Part shown: one piece after another, positions 54,626-63,131 of the stretch
How the letters are laid out: each line of letters starts with the position of its first letter
Position numbering within the stretch: the first letter of the stretch is position 1
Assembly: GCF_900110865.1 (NCBI RefSeq)
Contig: NZ_FOFD01000001.1
Location: 744,001-808,000 of the forward strand
Direction of reading: 5' to 3'
Length of the DNA: 64,000 bases
Source of the DNA: Natrinema salaciae
GTDB taxonomy: Archaea; Halobacteriota; Halobacteria; Halobacteriales; Natrialbaceae
The notes under the pieces: generated by a model
Databases searched by the model: none
Seen by the model: only the letters and a program-made list of their open reading frames with translations
Told to the model about the DNA's origin: nothing
Made by a program: the position numbers and the translations under genes

Positions 54626-55948
54626 GTGACGCTACTTTCGAATCCGTATCGCCGGCGGTGGCTCGGCTGGGGGGTGCTCGTCACGGCGTTCTTCCTCGTG
54701 AGTCTCCACCGATCGTCGACGGCGGTCCTCTCGGAGGAGTTGATGCGATCGTTCGAGACGACGGGGACGACGCTGGGGCTGCTCCACTCGTCGTTTTTCT
54801 ACCTCTACGCGGCGTTCCAGGTTCCGGCGGGTCTGTTGACTGATCGCTACGGGGCGCGTGCGATCGCGGCGGGGGGAACGGCACTGATGAGCGTGGGGGC
54901 GCTCGCGTTCGGCCTCGCGCCGACGTACGCGCTCGCGTTCGCCGGTCGGGTGCTGGTCGGGCTCGGGGCGAGCGTGCTGTTCGTCGCGGCGCTGCGGTTC
55001 TGTGCGAACTGGTTCCGGCCCGACGAGTTCGGGACGATGACGGGTGCCACGTTTAGCGTCGGCATCCTCGGTGGACTGGCGGCGACGACGCCGCTGGCGA
55101 TCGCCATCTCGCGGCTGGGCTGGCGGCAGTCGATGATCGGCCTCGGACTCCTCGGTCTCGCCGCCGCGATCGGTATCGTCCTGTTTTCGCACGATTCGCC
55201 GGCCGACGCCGGGCTCCCGCCCGTCGAGAACGTCCCGGATCGGCCGGACGTGACCGACGCGGCGACGCTGAAGCGCTACGTCTCCGACGCGGTCCGAGAG
55301 CCCGAAACCTGGCTGTTGGGTATCATGCTCTTTTTCATGACCGGCATCGGAATCACGATCTTCGGCCTGTGGGGGATCCCGTATCTCGTCCAGACGCACG
55401 ACATCTCCGTGACGGCGGCCTCCGTCTACCTCCTCGTCGGGAACGTGGGCGGGATGATCGGGCCGACGCTCTTCGGCTGGGTCTCGGATCGGTCGGGAAA
55501 TCGGACCGGGCTCATCGTCTTCTCCACGGTCGTCTTCGGACTGACCTGGGGAATCTTCGCCGCGTTCGGCGTCGTTCCGCTGTTGCTCGTCGGAGCGATT
55601 TTCCTCGTCTCTCGCGTCCTCCGCGGCGGGGTGCCGCTCGCGTTTGCCGTCATCAAGGAGCGCCACCCGGAGGGCGCGAGCGGCACCGTGATCGGCCTGA
55701 TCAATACGATGGGCTGGATCGGGGCGGCCGTCTTCCCCGTCGTCCTCGGTGCCGCGCTCGACGCGTACTGGACCGGCGAGACCGTCAACGGGACCCGCGT
55801 CTACACCGAGTTCGGCTATCGGGTCGCGTTCGCCATCGCCGCGGCGTCCGGACTGATCGCCGCGGCCTGTGCCGTGGTCCTGCACGTGCGAACGCGGGCC
55901 GAACGCCCCCTCGAGACCGGTGCCGACGCCGACCGGCCGACGAGTTGA
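54626..55948 (+). CDS. Major facilitator superfamily transporter
   Basis: 440 residues, 12 TM helices. The MFS loop motif between TM2 and TM3 is GLLTDRYGARAIA and its counterpart in the second half is GWVSDRSGNRTG. Length and layout fit anion/organic solute transporters of the OFA/nitrate-sulfonate group, but the substrate is unclear. Translation starts at GTG 54626, 26 bases after a TATA-like box. Confidence 0.85.
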   Translation: MTLLSNPYRRRWLGWGVLVTAFFLVSLHRSSTAVLSEELMRSFETTGTTLGLLHSSFFYLYAAFQVPAGLLTDRYGARAIAAGGTALMSVGALAFGLAPTYALAFAGRVLVGLGASVLFVAALRFCANWFRPDEFGTMTGATFSVGILGGLAATTPLAIAISRLGWRQSMIGLGLLGLAAAIGIVLFSHDSPADAGLPPVENVPDRPDVTDAATLKRYVSDAVREPETWLLGIMLFFMTGIGITIFGLWGIPYLVQTHDISVTAASVYLLVGNVGGMIGPTLFGWVSDRSGNRTGLIVFSTVVFGLTWGIFAAFGVVPLLLVGAIFLVSRVLRGGVPLAFAVIKERHPEGASGTVIGLINTMGWIGAAVFPVVLGAALDAYWTGETVNGTRVYTEFGYRVAFAIAAASGLIAAACAVVLHVRTRAERPLETGADADRPTS

Positions 55949-56054
55949 TCCGGGCGGAAGGGAGGGCGACGCTCGAGTACGGCCGGCCGCTGCGCTTCAG
56001 TCCACTCTGCCTCGGCCCACAGGTTCTTGCCCACACGTACCACACCTCACGGGC

Positions 56055-56507
56055 ATGCGCTATTACGAAGATATCGACGTCGGGGAGACCCAGGAGTTCG
56101 GCGAGTACCACGTCACGAAAGAGGAGATAATCGAGTTCGCGGAGCGGTACGATCCGCAGCCGTTTCACACCGACGAGGAGGCCGCCGAAGAGTCCGCGTT
56201 CGGCGAGCTGGTCGCGTCGGGCTGGCACACCGCCGCGATGTGCATGCGGATGCTCGTCGACGGCCCCATTCAGGACCGCGCCAGCATGGGTGCCCGCGGC
56301 GTGGACGAACTCCGGTGGAAACGGCCGGTCAGACCCGGCGATACGCTATCGATCCGGACCGAGGTGCTGGACAAGCGCGTCTCCGAGAGCGACCCGAGGC
56401 GGGGCTACGTCGACAGCCTGCTCGAGGGGGTCACGCAGGACGGCGACGTCGTCATCTCGTGGATCGGACTCGGCATGATCGCGCGTCGCAATCCTGCGGA
56501 GGACTGA
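56055..56507 (+). CDS. MaoC-family dehydratase (hot-dog fold)
   Basis: 150 residues. The hydratase-2 motif is FAERYDPQPFHTDEEAA with catalytic D33 and H38, followed by FGELVASGWHTAAM. MaoC enzymes hydrate enoyl-CoA in fatty-acid or PHA metabolism and resemble the R-specific type. The next gene follows after 6 bases, making a probable two-gene operon. The start ATG 56055 is the first Met before the conserved MRYYEDIDVGET. Confidence 0.85.
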   Translation: MRYYEDIDVGETQEFGEYHVTKEEIIEFAERYDPQPFHTDEEAAEESAFGELVASGWHTAAMCMRMLVDGPIQDRASMGARGVDELRWKRPVRPGDTLSIRTEVLDKRVSESDPRRGYVDSLLEGVTQDGDVVISWIGLGMIARRNPAED

Positions 56508-56513
56508 GTCGCC

Positions 56514-57038
56514 GTGGCCCGCGTTCCGCTGCTCGAGCCCGCGGACCTCCCCGAGGAGTATCGGTATCTGTTCACCGAGAACGACGTCGGCGACGCCCAC
56601 ATCTTTCGGGCGATGGCCAACGCCCCCGAGCTCCTGCAGTGGTATCTGCGGTACTCGACGCGGCTCTGGGACGTCCTCCCCGAGCGCGAACGGGAAATCG
56701 TCATCCTCGCGACGGCGCGCGCGCTCGAACACGAGTACGAGTGGCACCAGCACGTCCGGCTCGGCCGCGAGGCGGGCGTCACCGACGCGGAGATTATCGC
56801 GATCAGCGACGGCACGCTCGAGGCGCTCGACGACCGCGACGCGGCGCTGACGGCCTACGCCCGGGCGGTCGCGCTGGGCGATCCGCGCGATGGGGACCAC
56901 GACCGGCTCGGCGACCACTACGACGCGGAAACCGTCGTTGGCGTCGCGATGCTCGTCGGCCACTACGTCGCGACGGCGCGGGCGCTCGACGCGTTCGACG
57001 TGGCGACGGAAGAGCCGTTCGTCGGCTGGCGTCCGTAG
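56514..57038 (+). CDS. Carboxymuconolactone decarboxylase family protein
   Basis: 174 residues from a GTG start. The helical CMD/AhpD-type core is REIVILATARALEHEYEWHQH followed by REAGVTDAEIIAI. The paired cysteines of the AhpD peroxidase subgroup are absent, so it is more likely of the non-redox type. The operon with the MaoC dehydratase may point to aromatic or acyl-CoA degradation. The substrate is unassigned. Confidence 0.78.
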   Translation: MARVPLLEPADLPEEYRYLFTENDVGDAHIFRAMANAPELLQWYLRYSTRLWDVLPEREREIVILATARALEHEYEWHQHVRLGREAGVTDAEIIAISDGTLEALDDRDAALTAYARAVALGDPRDGDHDRLGDHYDAETVVGVAMLVGHYVATARALDAFDVATEEPFVGWRP

Positions 57039-57095
57039 GCGCGGCTCCCTGCGACGGTCGTCCGCCGCGGCTCGAGCGGGGTCGGGTCCCGCAAT

Positions 57096-57115
57096 CTCGA
57101 GGTCTGGACCTCGAG
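57096..57115 (+). terminator. Perfect GC-rich hairpin downstream of the CMD gene
   Basis: CTCGAGGTC and GACCTCGAG pair perfectly with a 2-base loop. It lies about 60 bases after the CMD stop. It has no long U-run, so it may instead be an RNA processing or protein-binding site. Confidence 0.4.
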
Positions 57116-57311
57116 CGCTCTGGGGAGGGCGAGGACGCGTCGTTGCGCCCGGTACTACGCAGTATTCTTCGATCTGCGATCGTCCCACCGGTGCTCAACA
57201 CGCGAACTTGTGGCACGAACTGGCAGTTCGGCAGTTCGACTGGCATCACGTTGCGTACCGGCTCGTCGTACAGACCGCTAGCAGAGCGTCACGAGGACGA
57301 CGTAGCAGACG

Positions 57312-57620
57312 CTATCCCAGCCGCTTACGCACGCGATTGCTAGTCGAAACTCGAATATCGAGCTTCTCGGTGCTTCGAATCCAGTTCACGTAGTCCTGGA
57401 GCCGATCCGCCGTTCGTAGTGCGGTGATCGTGTCGTAGTCTTCCCGTAGTTCCGCGTTCGTGAACACCGCGTGAATCTGCTTGTGACATGGGCGACACAG
57501 CATCGCTGTCGGACTTTCTGCCCGCTCTTCTGGTCGCAGGTGGTGTTCCTGAACGACCTGTGGATCGGCGATCGTCTCGTCGGGAATGATCCGGCGACAG
57601 AGCGCACACGTAGTCGGCAT
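57312..57620 (-). CDS. Small HNH endonuclease
   Basis: 102 residues. The HNH core is TTCALCRRIIP, then VVQEHHLRPEE, then MLCRPCHKQIHAVFTNAELR, giving two CxxC pairs and the catalytic His. The C-terminus is basic (VRKRLG). HNH proteins of this size can be free-standing nucleases. It sits at the edge of the mobile-element-marked stretch, but haloarchaeal genomes contain many chromosomal copies. The start is ATG 57620. Confidence 0.75.
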   Translation of the reverse strand: MPTTCALCRRIIPDETIADPQVVQEHHLRPEERAESPTAMLCRPCHKQIHAVFTNAELREDYDTITALRTADRLQDYVNWIRSTEKLDIRVSTSNRVRKRLG

Positions 57621-57703
57621 TACCGGACTTACGGACGAGGCGAGCAAAACGGCTCGGGTCCACTGCGTCAGTTCGCTGCAGATACGTATCGGATTTTGAA
57701 GGC

Positions 57704-58321
57704 TTATCGTCGTGACCGCGGATCGGACGACTGGTCGATAAAGGGAACACTGACGTCGTGGCCCGCAACGTGAGCGTTCAGTTTCGCCGCCGCCGGCGAT
57801 TCCCTGATCGCCTCACCGCTGTAATTCGCCTCGGTGAATACGTCGGTGATCCACCGTTTTCCGCGGAGATTGAACTTCTGGTGGGAGGCCGCTGCCAGAT
57901 GGAATCGATCGAGCGATTCGAGACGCGTTGCGATCCGGTCGCGGTCGAGATCACGTTCGCGCAGAAACGTCAGCAACTGGTCGTGTTGGTCTGCCGTCTC
58001 GGTAAAGACGACGTTCTGGTACTGGCGTTTCTGGGGCTGCTGATACGGATCGTGTTCGGAAAACGCTCGCTCGAGTAGCTCACTGAACGAGAGCTGTTCG
58101 GGATCGTATTCGATCTGGACGACTTCCGTATGGTCGCCGAGAACCTCGTAGGACGGGTCGGATTTCGTCCCGCCAGCATAGCCGACTCGCGTCCGCACGA
58201 CACCGTCAACTGCGCCGAACGTCGCGTCGGGACCCCAGAAACAACCCAGACCGAACGTCGCCGTCTTCGTGTCTTCCGGTGCCTCGCTATCGAACTCCGT
58301 GACGACTGTTGGTGTGAGCAT
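57704..58321 (-). CDS. msrA: Peptide methionine-S-oxide reductase MsrA
   Basis: 205 residues. The catalytic motif is ATFGLGCFWG with nucleophile C27, followed by the family blocks RTRVGYAGG, YEVLGDHTEVVQIEYD, EHDPYQQP and YQNVVF. It reduces S-methionine sulfoxide in proteins, a repair enzyme for oxidative damage. The C-terminal resolving-cysteine region is atypical and no further cysteine is visible. The ATG at 58321 is the start of the conserved region; the frame stays open upstream to 58846 without similarity. Confidence 0.9.
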   Translation of the reverse strand: MLTPTVVTEFDSEAPEDTKTATFGLGCFWGPDATFGAVDGVVRTRVGYAGGTKSDPSYEVLGDHTEVVQIEYDPEQLSFSELLERAFSEHDPYQQPQKRQYQNVVFTETADQHDQLLTFLRERDLDRDRIATRLESLDRFHLAAASHQKFNLRGKRWITDVFTEANYSGEAIRESPAAAKLNAHVAGHDVSVPFIDQSSDPRSRR

Positions 58322-58399
58322 GGTCGAGATGTGGGACGGAAACCGGCCGCGTACGTCGACTATCGTGTCGCGGTCAAGTAACCCTGTCTTTGCGTCACA

Positions 58400-58630
58400 C
58401 CTACTTCGACAGGGGAGCCAGTGCAGATAGCTACGTCTCTGTTCCGTACGCGCGGACGGTACGTCTGTGCGGACTGTGACGCGGCGTTCAACGCTGACGT
58501 GAACGGGGCGGAGAACATCCGTCTCGACATCGCCGCACGTAACTCCGAGTCTGCACCCAGTTTGGGTGGGGAGAGGAGTACCAGCTGGGTAGCACAGCCA
58601 GTAGTTGTGGCTCCGTTGAAATTCTATTGA
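58400..58630 (+). pseudogene. Remnant of a tnpB gene (IS200/IS605 OrfB type), C-terminal zinc-ribbon part
   Basis: The frame contains RYVCADCDAAFNADVNGAENI, which matches the last CxxC zinc-ribbon half and the RuvC-III region of haloarchaeal TnpB proteins, followed by the typical C-terminus (LGGERSTSWVAQP). The first 80 percent of the protein, including RuvC-I and the catalytic Glu region, is missing. It is a decayed copy unrelated in frame to its neighbours and of a different subfamily from the intact tnpB at 61388. Confidence 0.7.
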
Positions 58631-58855
58631 CTCGAAATCTTCCCCGCTGAAATAGCCGATAGTTAGAACAGCTGATTCTCCGTCGATGCCGAGTCGGGGT
58701 GACACAGAGAAACTAGTCGGTAATAATTTATTATCAGACAGCACAAAAAGAGGAGATGCAAACGGTTTCTCTACCTGCATCCCCGCATCGTAGCTCTGTG
58801 TCCGATTGTTTATTGCCCGAGGTTTAGGTTGTAAGCGTTCTTGCACCTACTAAGC

Positions 58856-59290
58856 GTGACCGAACGATACTATATTCACACGAACGAATTGGAGTCGAGG
58901 GATAGGTCGAAAGTGGTACAGGAATTTGTCAGAGGGGTATTGGGGGCAACGGACCGAAGTCCAGAATCTATCCAACTTACAGGCATTAAAGATCTACTTG
59001 AAGAATACGTCAATCAAGAGGCTGTCAATCAACTCTATAAAAACGACACTCTGGAAACAACTGATGGCGTGATCGAAGGACGGGTCAAAGCAACTACCGA
59101 GAACATCGACAACGCTATCAACCTGGTTTCAGACCCTCTCATCGAACTGCTCATCTATGATCACAATCAGAACCTGATCTTTGCGAGGAAAGACACCGAC
59201 GAGAATCAAATCCATCTCTCTGAGAGCGAATTCGAAAAACTACGATCACGGCTTAGTAGTCGAAATATGAGTCTGGTCGAACAAATATGA
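58856..59290 (+). CDS. Hypothetical protein with low-GC composition
   Basis: 144 residues from GTG 58856 (an in-frame TTG at 58841 adds five). No family is recognised. The protein is hydrophilic and mostly helical at the N-terminus (SRDRSKVVQEFVRGVLGATD) with a beta-type middle (LIELLIYDHNQNLIFARKD) and a charged end. A/T-rich codons are used much more than in surrounding core genes. It sits between mobile-element scars, so it may be a cargo gene of an integrated element. Confidence is mainly from composition and intact frame. Confidence 0.5.
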   Translation: MTERYYIHTNELESRDRSKVVQEFVRGVLGATDRSPESIQLTGIKDLLEEYVNQEAVNQLYKNDTLETTDGVIEGRVKATTENIDNAINLVSDPLIELLIYDHNQNLIFARKDTDENQIHLSESEFEKLRSRLSSRNMSLVEQI

Positions 59291-59464
59291 TTCTGTATCA
59301 CGTCTGTGTTCCACGGACCGGATACACGGTAGCGTTCCACGTCAGTGTCCCACGAGACTGTGCTACGTGTCCGAACCGAGCGTAGATATGTTCCTTATCT
59401 ACCGGAGTTGTTGACAGACTCTCGTCGAATAGACAGTGCGTATCTCGCCCCGCTGCTCCATTGA

Positions 59465-59635
59465 TTAGCTGGCAATAATCCGGGCGATCCAGACGATCGG
59501 GATCACTGGGATGGCCAATCCGGTGACCAAAAGCACGATGGCGATCACGGCTTTCTCGGCGCGACTCGACCCGTGCCATATCGACTGCCACAGATCATCG
59601 ATCGCCTGTGCCGTTCGCTGGATCAATCCAGCCAT
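59465..59635 (-). CDS. Very small single-pass membrane protein (56 residues)
   Basis: MAGLIQRTAQAIDDLW, then an amphipathic stretch, then one long hydrophobic helix (about 27-52, including AVIAIVLLVTGLAIPVIP). Short, positively charged centre (SSRAEKA). No family identified; in-frame extension to 59752 exists but is hydrophilic and lacks support. It is transcribed away from the ATPase gene. Confidence 0.5.
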   Translation of the reverse strand: MAGLIQRTAQAIDDLWQSIWHGSSRAEKAVIAIVLLVTGLAIPVIPIVWIARIIAS

Positions 59636-59813
59636 GGATGGTGCTGAGGGTATAGAGACGGAAAATCCCACGGCATGCAAAGGATTGGATTCCCGTTTCA
59701 CGGCGTCTGGGCCATTCGCCTTCCGCTCCTCATCCTGTAGAAGAAATCGCACGTTTGGAAATCGTGATTTCTGAAATCGAAAATTCTATTCGGTCTGAGA
59801 TGCTACTGGCTGT

Positions 59814-61196
59814 ATGGAGCAATTCGTTGATCGAGACATCGAACTCGATCAACTCACGGACTGCTATGAGTCCGAGACGGGGGATTTCGTCGTGATCTAC
59901 GGCCGCCGTCGCCTCGGTAAGAGTGAACTCGTTCGCCAGTCCATCGCTGATCGGGACGACGCTATCTACTACCAAGCGGTCGAGTCCACGGCACAGAACC
60001 AGCTCGAACAGTTCGTCGACACCGCCACCGCACAGTTCCCGTCGCTGCGGAACGTCCGCCGTGACTGGGAAGCACTCCTTGAAGCACTCGGCGAGGAAGA
60101 CGCGATCGTCGTCATCGACGAGTTTCCGTTCCTCATTGAGGAGGACGAGTCGTTGCCTTCCCGAATTCAGCGCGTCTGGGATGTGGAGTTACAGGAGACG
60201 GGGATGACGCTCGTGCTCGTTGGCTCGTCGATCAGTGTCATGGAGGACAAGGTGCTTTCTGGAAGCGCACCGCTGTACGGTCGACGGACGGCGACGATCG
60301 ATCTCAAACCACTCGACGTGGCCGATGCACGTCAGTTCTTCCCGGAGTACGACCCCGAGACCGCCATCACCGCGTGGTCGATCTACGGCGGCACACCGTA
60401 CTACCTCCAGACCATCGATCCCGACCAACCGGTAGGAACGAACGTCCAGCAGGCGATTCTGTCGGAGCGTGGCCTCCTGTACTCCGAGCCCGAGTTCCTG
60501 CTCCGCACCGAACTCCGACAGCCGAATACGTACTTCAGCATCCTTCGTGCGCTCGCCCACGGCCGTCGAACCCCGAACGAGATCGCGGGCATGGCCGGCG
60601 TGGACTCCGGATCGCTCAGCACGTACCTCCAGAAACTCCGCCGACTCCGCCTCGTCGAACGCCACATCCCCGTAACGGAATCGCCGACGGCCTCGAAACG
60701 CGGTCGATATCGCGTCGCAGCTCCACTGTTCCGGTTCTGGTTCCGGTTCGTGTACGGAACCCAGGACCAACTTCGTATGCTCGGCGACGACGCGTACGAC
60801 GAACTCGTCGCGCCCGAACTGGCGGATTACGTGAGCCCGCTGTTTGAACGGCTCTGCCAGCGCGAGCTCCCGGAGCTCATCGATCGACGGTTCCATGACG
60901 TCGGGCAGTGGTGGTTCAAGGAACACGAACTGGACGTCCTCGGCCTTACCGACGAGGGACTCGTCGCTGGCGAGTGTAAGTTCACCTCTCGGCCTGTGAG
61001 CGAAGGTGTCCTCGCCGATCTCGAACGAACAGCGTCGGAAGTACGGTGGTCAGCAGAGCCAGCAGACGGGGAGACGCGGTACGTCTTGTTCAGCCGCTCC
61101 GGGTACACCGACGATCTCGAACGAGCCGCCGATGCGCGTGACGACGTCCTCCTCTTCGAGCTATCTGATCTGGTCACTCCCGATAGCAACTTCTGA
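59814..61196 (+). CDS. Archaeal ATPase with C-terminal DUF234 nuclease-like domain
   Basis: 460 residues. P-loop YGRRRLGKSEL (residues 29-39) and Walker B VVIDEFPFL belong to the archaeal ATPase_2 family. A winged-helix segment (NEIAGMAGVDSGSLSTYLQKL, about 265-285) precedes DUF234. In DUF234, ELDVLGLTDEGLVAGECKF contains D and E-x-K residues in a PD-(D/E)xK-type arrangement. Such ATPases are frequent in mobile or conflict-linked regions but have no proven function. It stands alone. Confidence 0.78.
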   Translation: MEQFVDRDIELDQLTDCYESETGDFVVIYGRRRLGKSELVRQSIADRDDAIYYQAVESTAQNQLEQFVDTATAQFPSLRNVRRDWEALLEALGEEDAIVVIDEFPFLIEEDESLPSRIQRVWDVELQETGMTLVLVGSSISVMEDKVLSGSAPLYGRRTATIDLKPLDVADARQFFPEYDPETAITAWSIYGGTPYYLQTIDPDQPVGTNVQQAILSERGLLYSEPEFLLRTELRQPNTYFSILRALAHGRRTPNEIAGMAGVDSGSLSTYLQKLRRLRLVERHIPVTESPTASKRGRYRVAAPLFRFWFRFVYGTQDQLRMLGDDAYDELVAPELADYVSPLFERLCQRELPELIDRRFHDVGQWWFKEHELDVLGLTDEGLVAGECKFTSRPVSEGVLADLERTASEVRWSAEPADGETRYVLFSRSGYTDDLERAADARDDVLLFELSDLVTPDSNF

Positions 61197-61253
61197 GTAC
61201 AGAGATAGACATCCGATGCGTCTGAAGCAGACCGTTTTGTTAGCTGAAGTGGA

Positions 61254-61319
61254 GGGCGCTAAGCCCCCGTCCTCAAGAAGCGAACGGTAGTGAGCGAGTA
61301 GGACGGGGATACAGCGCCC
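61254..61319 (+). ncRNA. Second omegaRNA-like hairpin upstream of tnpB
   Basis: A 9-bp perfect stem, CCCCGTCCT (61265-61273) with AGGACGGGG (61300-61308), closes a 26-base loop that begins CAAG and ends GAGT. An outer 7-bp stem pairs GGGCGCT (61254-61260) with AGCGCCC (61313-61319). The stem length, loop length and loop ends equal those of the hairpin at the 3' end of tnpB, but the stem bases differ with compensating changes. It is either the left-end hairpin of the element or the 3' RNA scaffold of a lost tnpB. Confidence 0.5.
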
Positions 61320-61387
61320 GCTAGTTATACAACCAGTTCTGTTCAGAACACTTAACAAATCATAACTCATAGACAGCAGCAAGTCGC

Positions 61388-62656
61388 ATGGAATACAGTC
61401 CGAGACTCCGACTCTTTCCGACAACCAAGCAACGAGAGAGTCTCGACTGGAATCGAAACACCATGCGACAAGTCTACAACCACGCACTCAACCAATTCAA
61501 CAAAATACCTCAAGACAACGGAACACTTCGACAACGAGTCTGGCAAGTCCGCGACAACCTACCAGCACTCAAACAACAGTGGACAGACCTCAAACAAGTC
61601 TACTCTACCGTCCTCCAGAAAGCCGTCGAGCGCATCCGCACCAACATCAACAACCTTGGCAAACTCAAAGCCAAAGGATACGATGTTGGCTCGTTAAACT
61701 GGAAATCACCGCGTGAATACAGGAGTTTCACCTACCGGCAGTCAGGCTTCGAACTCGACAAGAAGAGTGGCCCGAGAGACCGAGCAATTCTCCGATTAAA
61801 GAAGGTACGCGGTGAAACCCTAGAGATTCCAATCCGACTCCACCGAGACCTTCCAGACCATGACGCTATCAAGGAAGTCACGGTGAAGAAAGAACCAACT
61901 GGCGCGTGGTATGCCTCGTTCTGTATCAGCACCGAAGAACCAGAGAAAACCGGGCCAGAAGACATTGACGCAAAGGACACCGTGGGTCTCGACCTTGGGA
62001 TTCTTAACTTCATCCACGATTCCGATGGGCGTTCCATCGGACGCCGTGACTTGTCCGACGAGCGCGAGCGACTCGAACGCGAGCAACGCTCGCTCTCTCG
62101 CAAGCAGTATGAGTCGAACAACTGGGAAGCTCAACGCCGTCGCGTTGCCGAGGTTCACGCCCGAATGTCAAACAAGAAGCGTGATTACAAGCACAAGCTC
62201 GCGCACTTCTACGCGACGGAGTACGACGCCGTGTTCGTTGAGAATCTCAACGTGAAGTCGATGTTGGAGAACAATGACAATGCGCGGAATAAACACGAGG
62301 TAGGATGGAGTAAATTCCGTGCGATTCTCGAACACCATTGTGACAAGCACGGCACGCACTACGTCGAAATCAATCCAAGCGGGACGACGAAAGAATGCGC
62401 ATCGTGTGGCGTGGAATCAGAGAAGCCGTTGTGGGTTCGAGAACACTCGTGCCCAGCGTGTGGGTTCGAGTTGGACCGGGATTGGAACGCGGCGTTAAAC
62501 GTGCAGTCGCGTGGTCTATCTGAACTAGGAGTGGTTCACTCCGAAGCAACGCCTGTGGAGACTGCGACCGCTGTGGACACTCGTTCTGTGTCTGCAAGTC
62601 GCGTCGTCGAAGCAGGAAGCCCCTGCCTCAAGGAAGCCACGCCAGCGGCTGAGTAG
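61388..62656 (+). CDS. tnpB: TnpB RNA-guided endonuclease (IS200/IS605 OrfB, InsQ type)
   Basis: 422 residues, complete. RuvC-type residues: D202 in TVGLDLGIL, E285 in VFVENLNV and D363/D365 in DRDWNAALN. The zinc ribbon is CASCG and CPACG around residues 338-360. TnpB is a relative of Cas12 that cuts DNA guided by an omegaRNA made from its own 3' end. No tnpA lies next to it, so it is an IS1341-type, non-autonomous element or needs TnpA elsewhere. The stop lies inside the 3' hairpin. Confidence 0.93.
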   Translation: MEYSPRLRLFPTTKQRESLDWNRNTMRQVYNHALNQFNKIPQDNGTLRQRVWQVRDNLPALKQQWTDLKQVYSTVLQKAVERIRTNINNLGKLKAKGYDVGSLNWKSPREYRSFTYRQSGFELDKKSGPRDRAILRLKKVRGETLEIPIRLHRDLPDHDAIKEVTVKKEPTGAWYASFCISTEEPEKTGPEDIDAKDTVGLDLGILNFIHDSDGRSIGRRDLSDERERLEREQRSLSRKQYESNNWEAQRRRVAEVHARMSNKKRDYKHKLAHFYATEYDAVFVENLNVKSMLENNDNARNKHEVGWSKFRAILEHHCDKHGTHYVEINPSGTTKECASCGVESEKPLWVREHSCPACGFELDRDWNAALNVQSRGLSELGVVHSEATPVETATAVDTRSVSASRVVEAGSPCLKEATPAAE

Positions 62657-62671
62657 GCAGGGGTAGTTCAC
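62540..62671 (+). ncRNA. Predicted omegaRNA/sotRNA scaffold at the tnpB 3' end
   Basis: The end of tnpB forms a 9-bp perfect stem, CCCCTGCCT (62620-62628) with AGGCAGGGG (62655-62663), with a 26-base loop that starts CAAG and ends GAGT and contains an inner AGCC/GGCT pairing. The tail TAGTTCAC ends at 62671; the bases that follow would be the guide. Haloarchaeal IS1341 genes are known to yield such sense-overlapping RNAs. Only the start position is a guess. Confidence 0.6.
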
Positions 62672-62726
62672 GGTTCTTCTCCATCGTCCGTTTGAGAGTG
62701 GAATTCGCGGCACCCCACATCTTGCC

Positions 62727-62900
62727 CTAACGGTGGGTTCGCCAAATCAAGCCACTAGGGACACTTCCAGACTCCAGTGACGCGTCGCGGATGGCAGTCC
62801 GCTCTTCGTGCGTTACGTAATCCCGTGGCGTCGTTGATTGGTTTTTGCGGAATCCGCTACGTGTGGGCAAATTCCGGAATCGCCCGACTGGACCCGAATC
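62727..62900 (-). pseudogene. Tyrosine-integrase fragment next to tRNA-Glu
   Basis: On the minus strand the frame includes LPTRSGFRKNQSTTPRDYV and HEERTAIRDASLESGSVPS, which resembles the start of the catalytic half of haloarchaeal XerC/D-like integrases (a Y-x-x-x-E-R-x-x-x-R-x-A-x-x-Y/S-G-S segment). The remainder, including the R-H-R-Y catalytic residues, is missing. The fragment lies about 160 bases from the 3' end of tRNA-Glu, where many haloarchaeal elements integrate. Similarity is from memory, not from a search. Confidence 0.45.
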
Positions 62901-63056
62901 CCGTCTGAGTCCTGCGAATCGCATAGCCCGGCAAAACGGGAAATCGCAAGACAGCGTGGCTGTGTGTGAATTCTTCGAATCTACTTGGCCTGAGTATTGA
63001 GTCGAACATGGGTTACCTCCGCAGGCCAAAACCGAAAGAAGGCGTCGGGAAAGGAG

Positions 63057-63131
63057 TGCTCCGACAGGGATTCGAACCCTGGTCATTGCCGTGAGAGGGC
63101 AATATGATTGGCCGGACTACACCATCGGAGC
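63057..63131 (-). tRNA. tRNA-Glu (anticodon CTC)
   Basis: 75 bases. Acceptor stem GCTCCGA (5' end at 63131) pairs with TCGGAGC, discriminator A at 63057. The anticodon stem TTGCC/GGCAA encloses the loop CTCTCAC, giving anticodon CTC. The T-arm CAGGG-TTCGAAT-CCCTG is normal and CCA is not encoded. The minus-strand box CTTAAAC near 63169-63174 is a possible promoter element about 40 bases upstream. Confidence 0.95.

Larger units (their letters stand above)
61197..62671 (+). mobile_element. IS1341-type element (tnpB without tnpA)
   Basis: Contains the intact tnpB, the 3' omegaRNA-like hairpin ending in TAGTTCAC, and possibly the upstream hairpin at 61254-61319 as left end. The exact left boundary cannot be fixed by eye because these elements make no target duplication and have no terminal inverted repeats. 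The right boundary is placed at 62671 by analogy. Confidence 0.5.

Noticed and set aside
57038-57311. Possible attR copy of the tRNA-Glu end
   Set aside because: I could not find a stretch matching the tRNA 3' end here; no direct repeat is claimed.
61006-61290. Small plus-strand ORF ending in the upstream hairpin (KPPSSRSER)
   Set aside because: It lies out of frame inside the ATPase gene. The similarity of its end to TnpB tails is a consequence of the hairpin sequence rather than a real protein.
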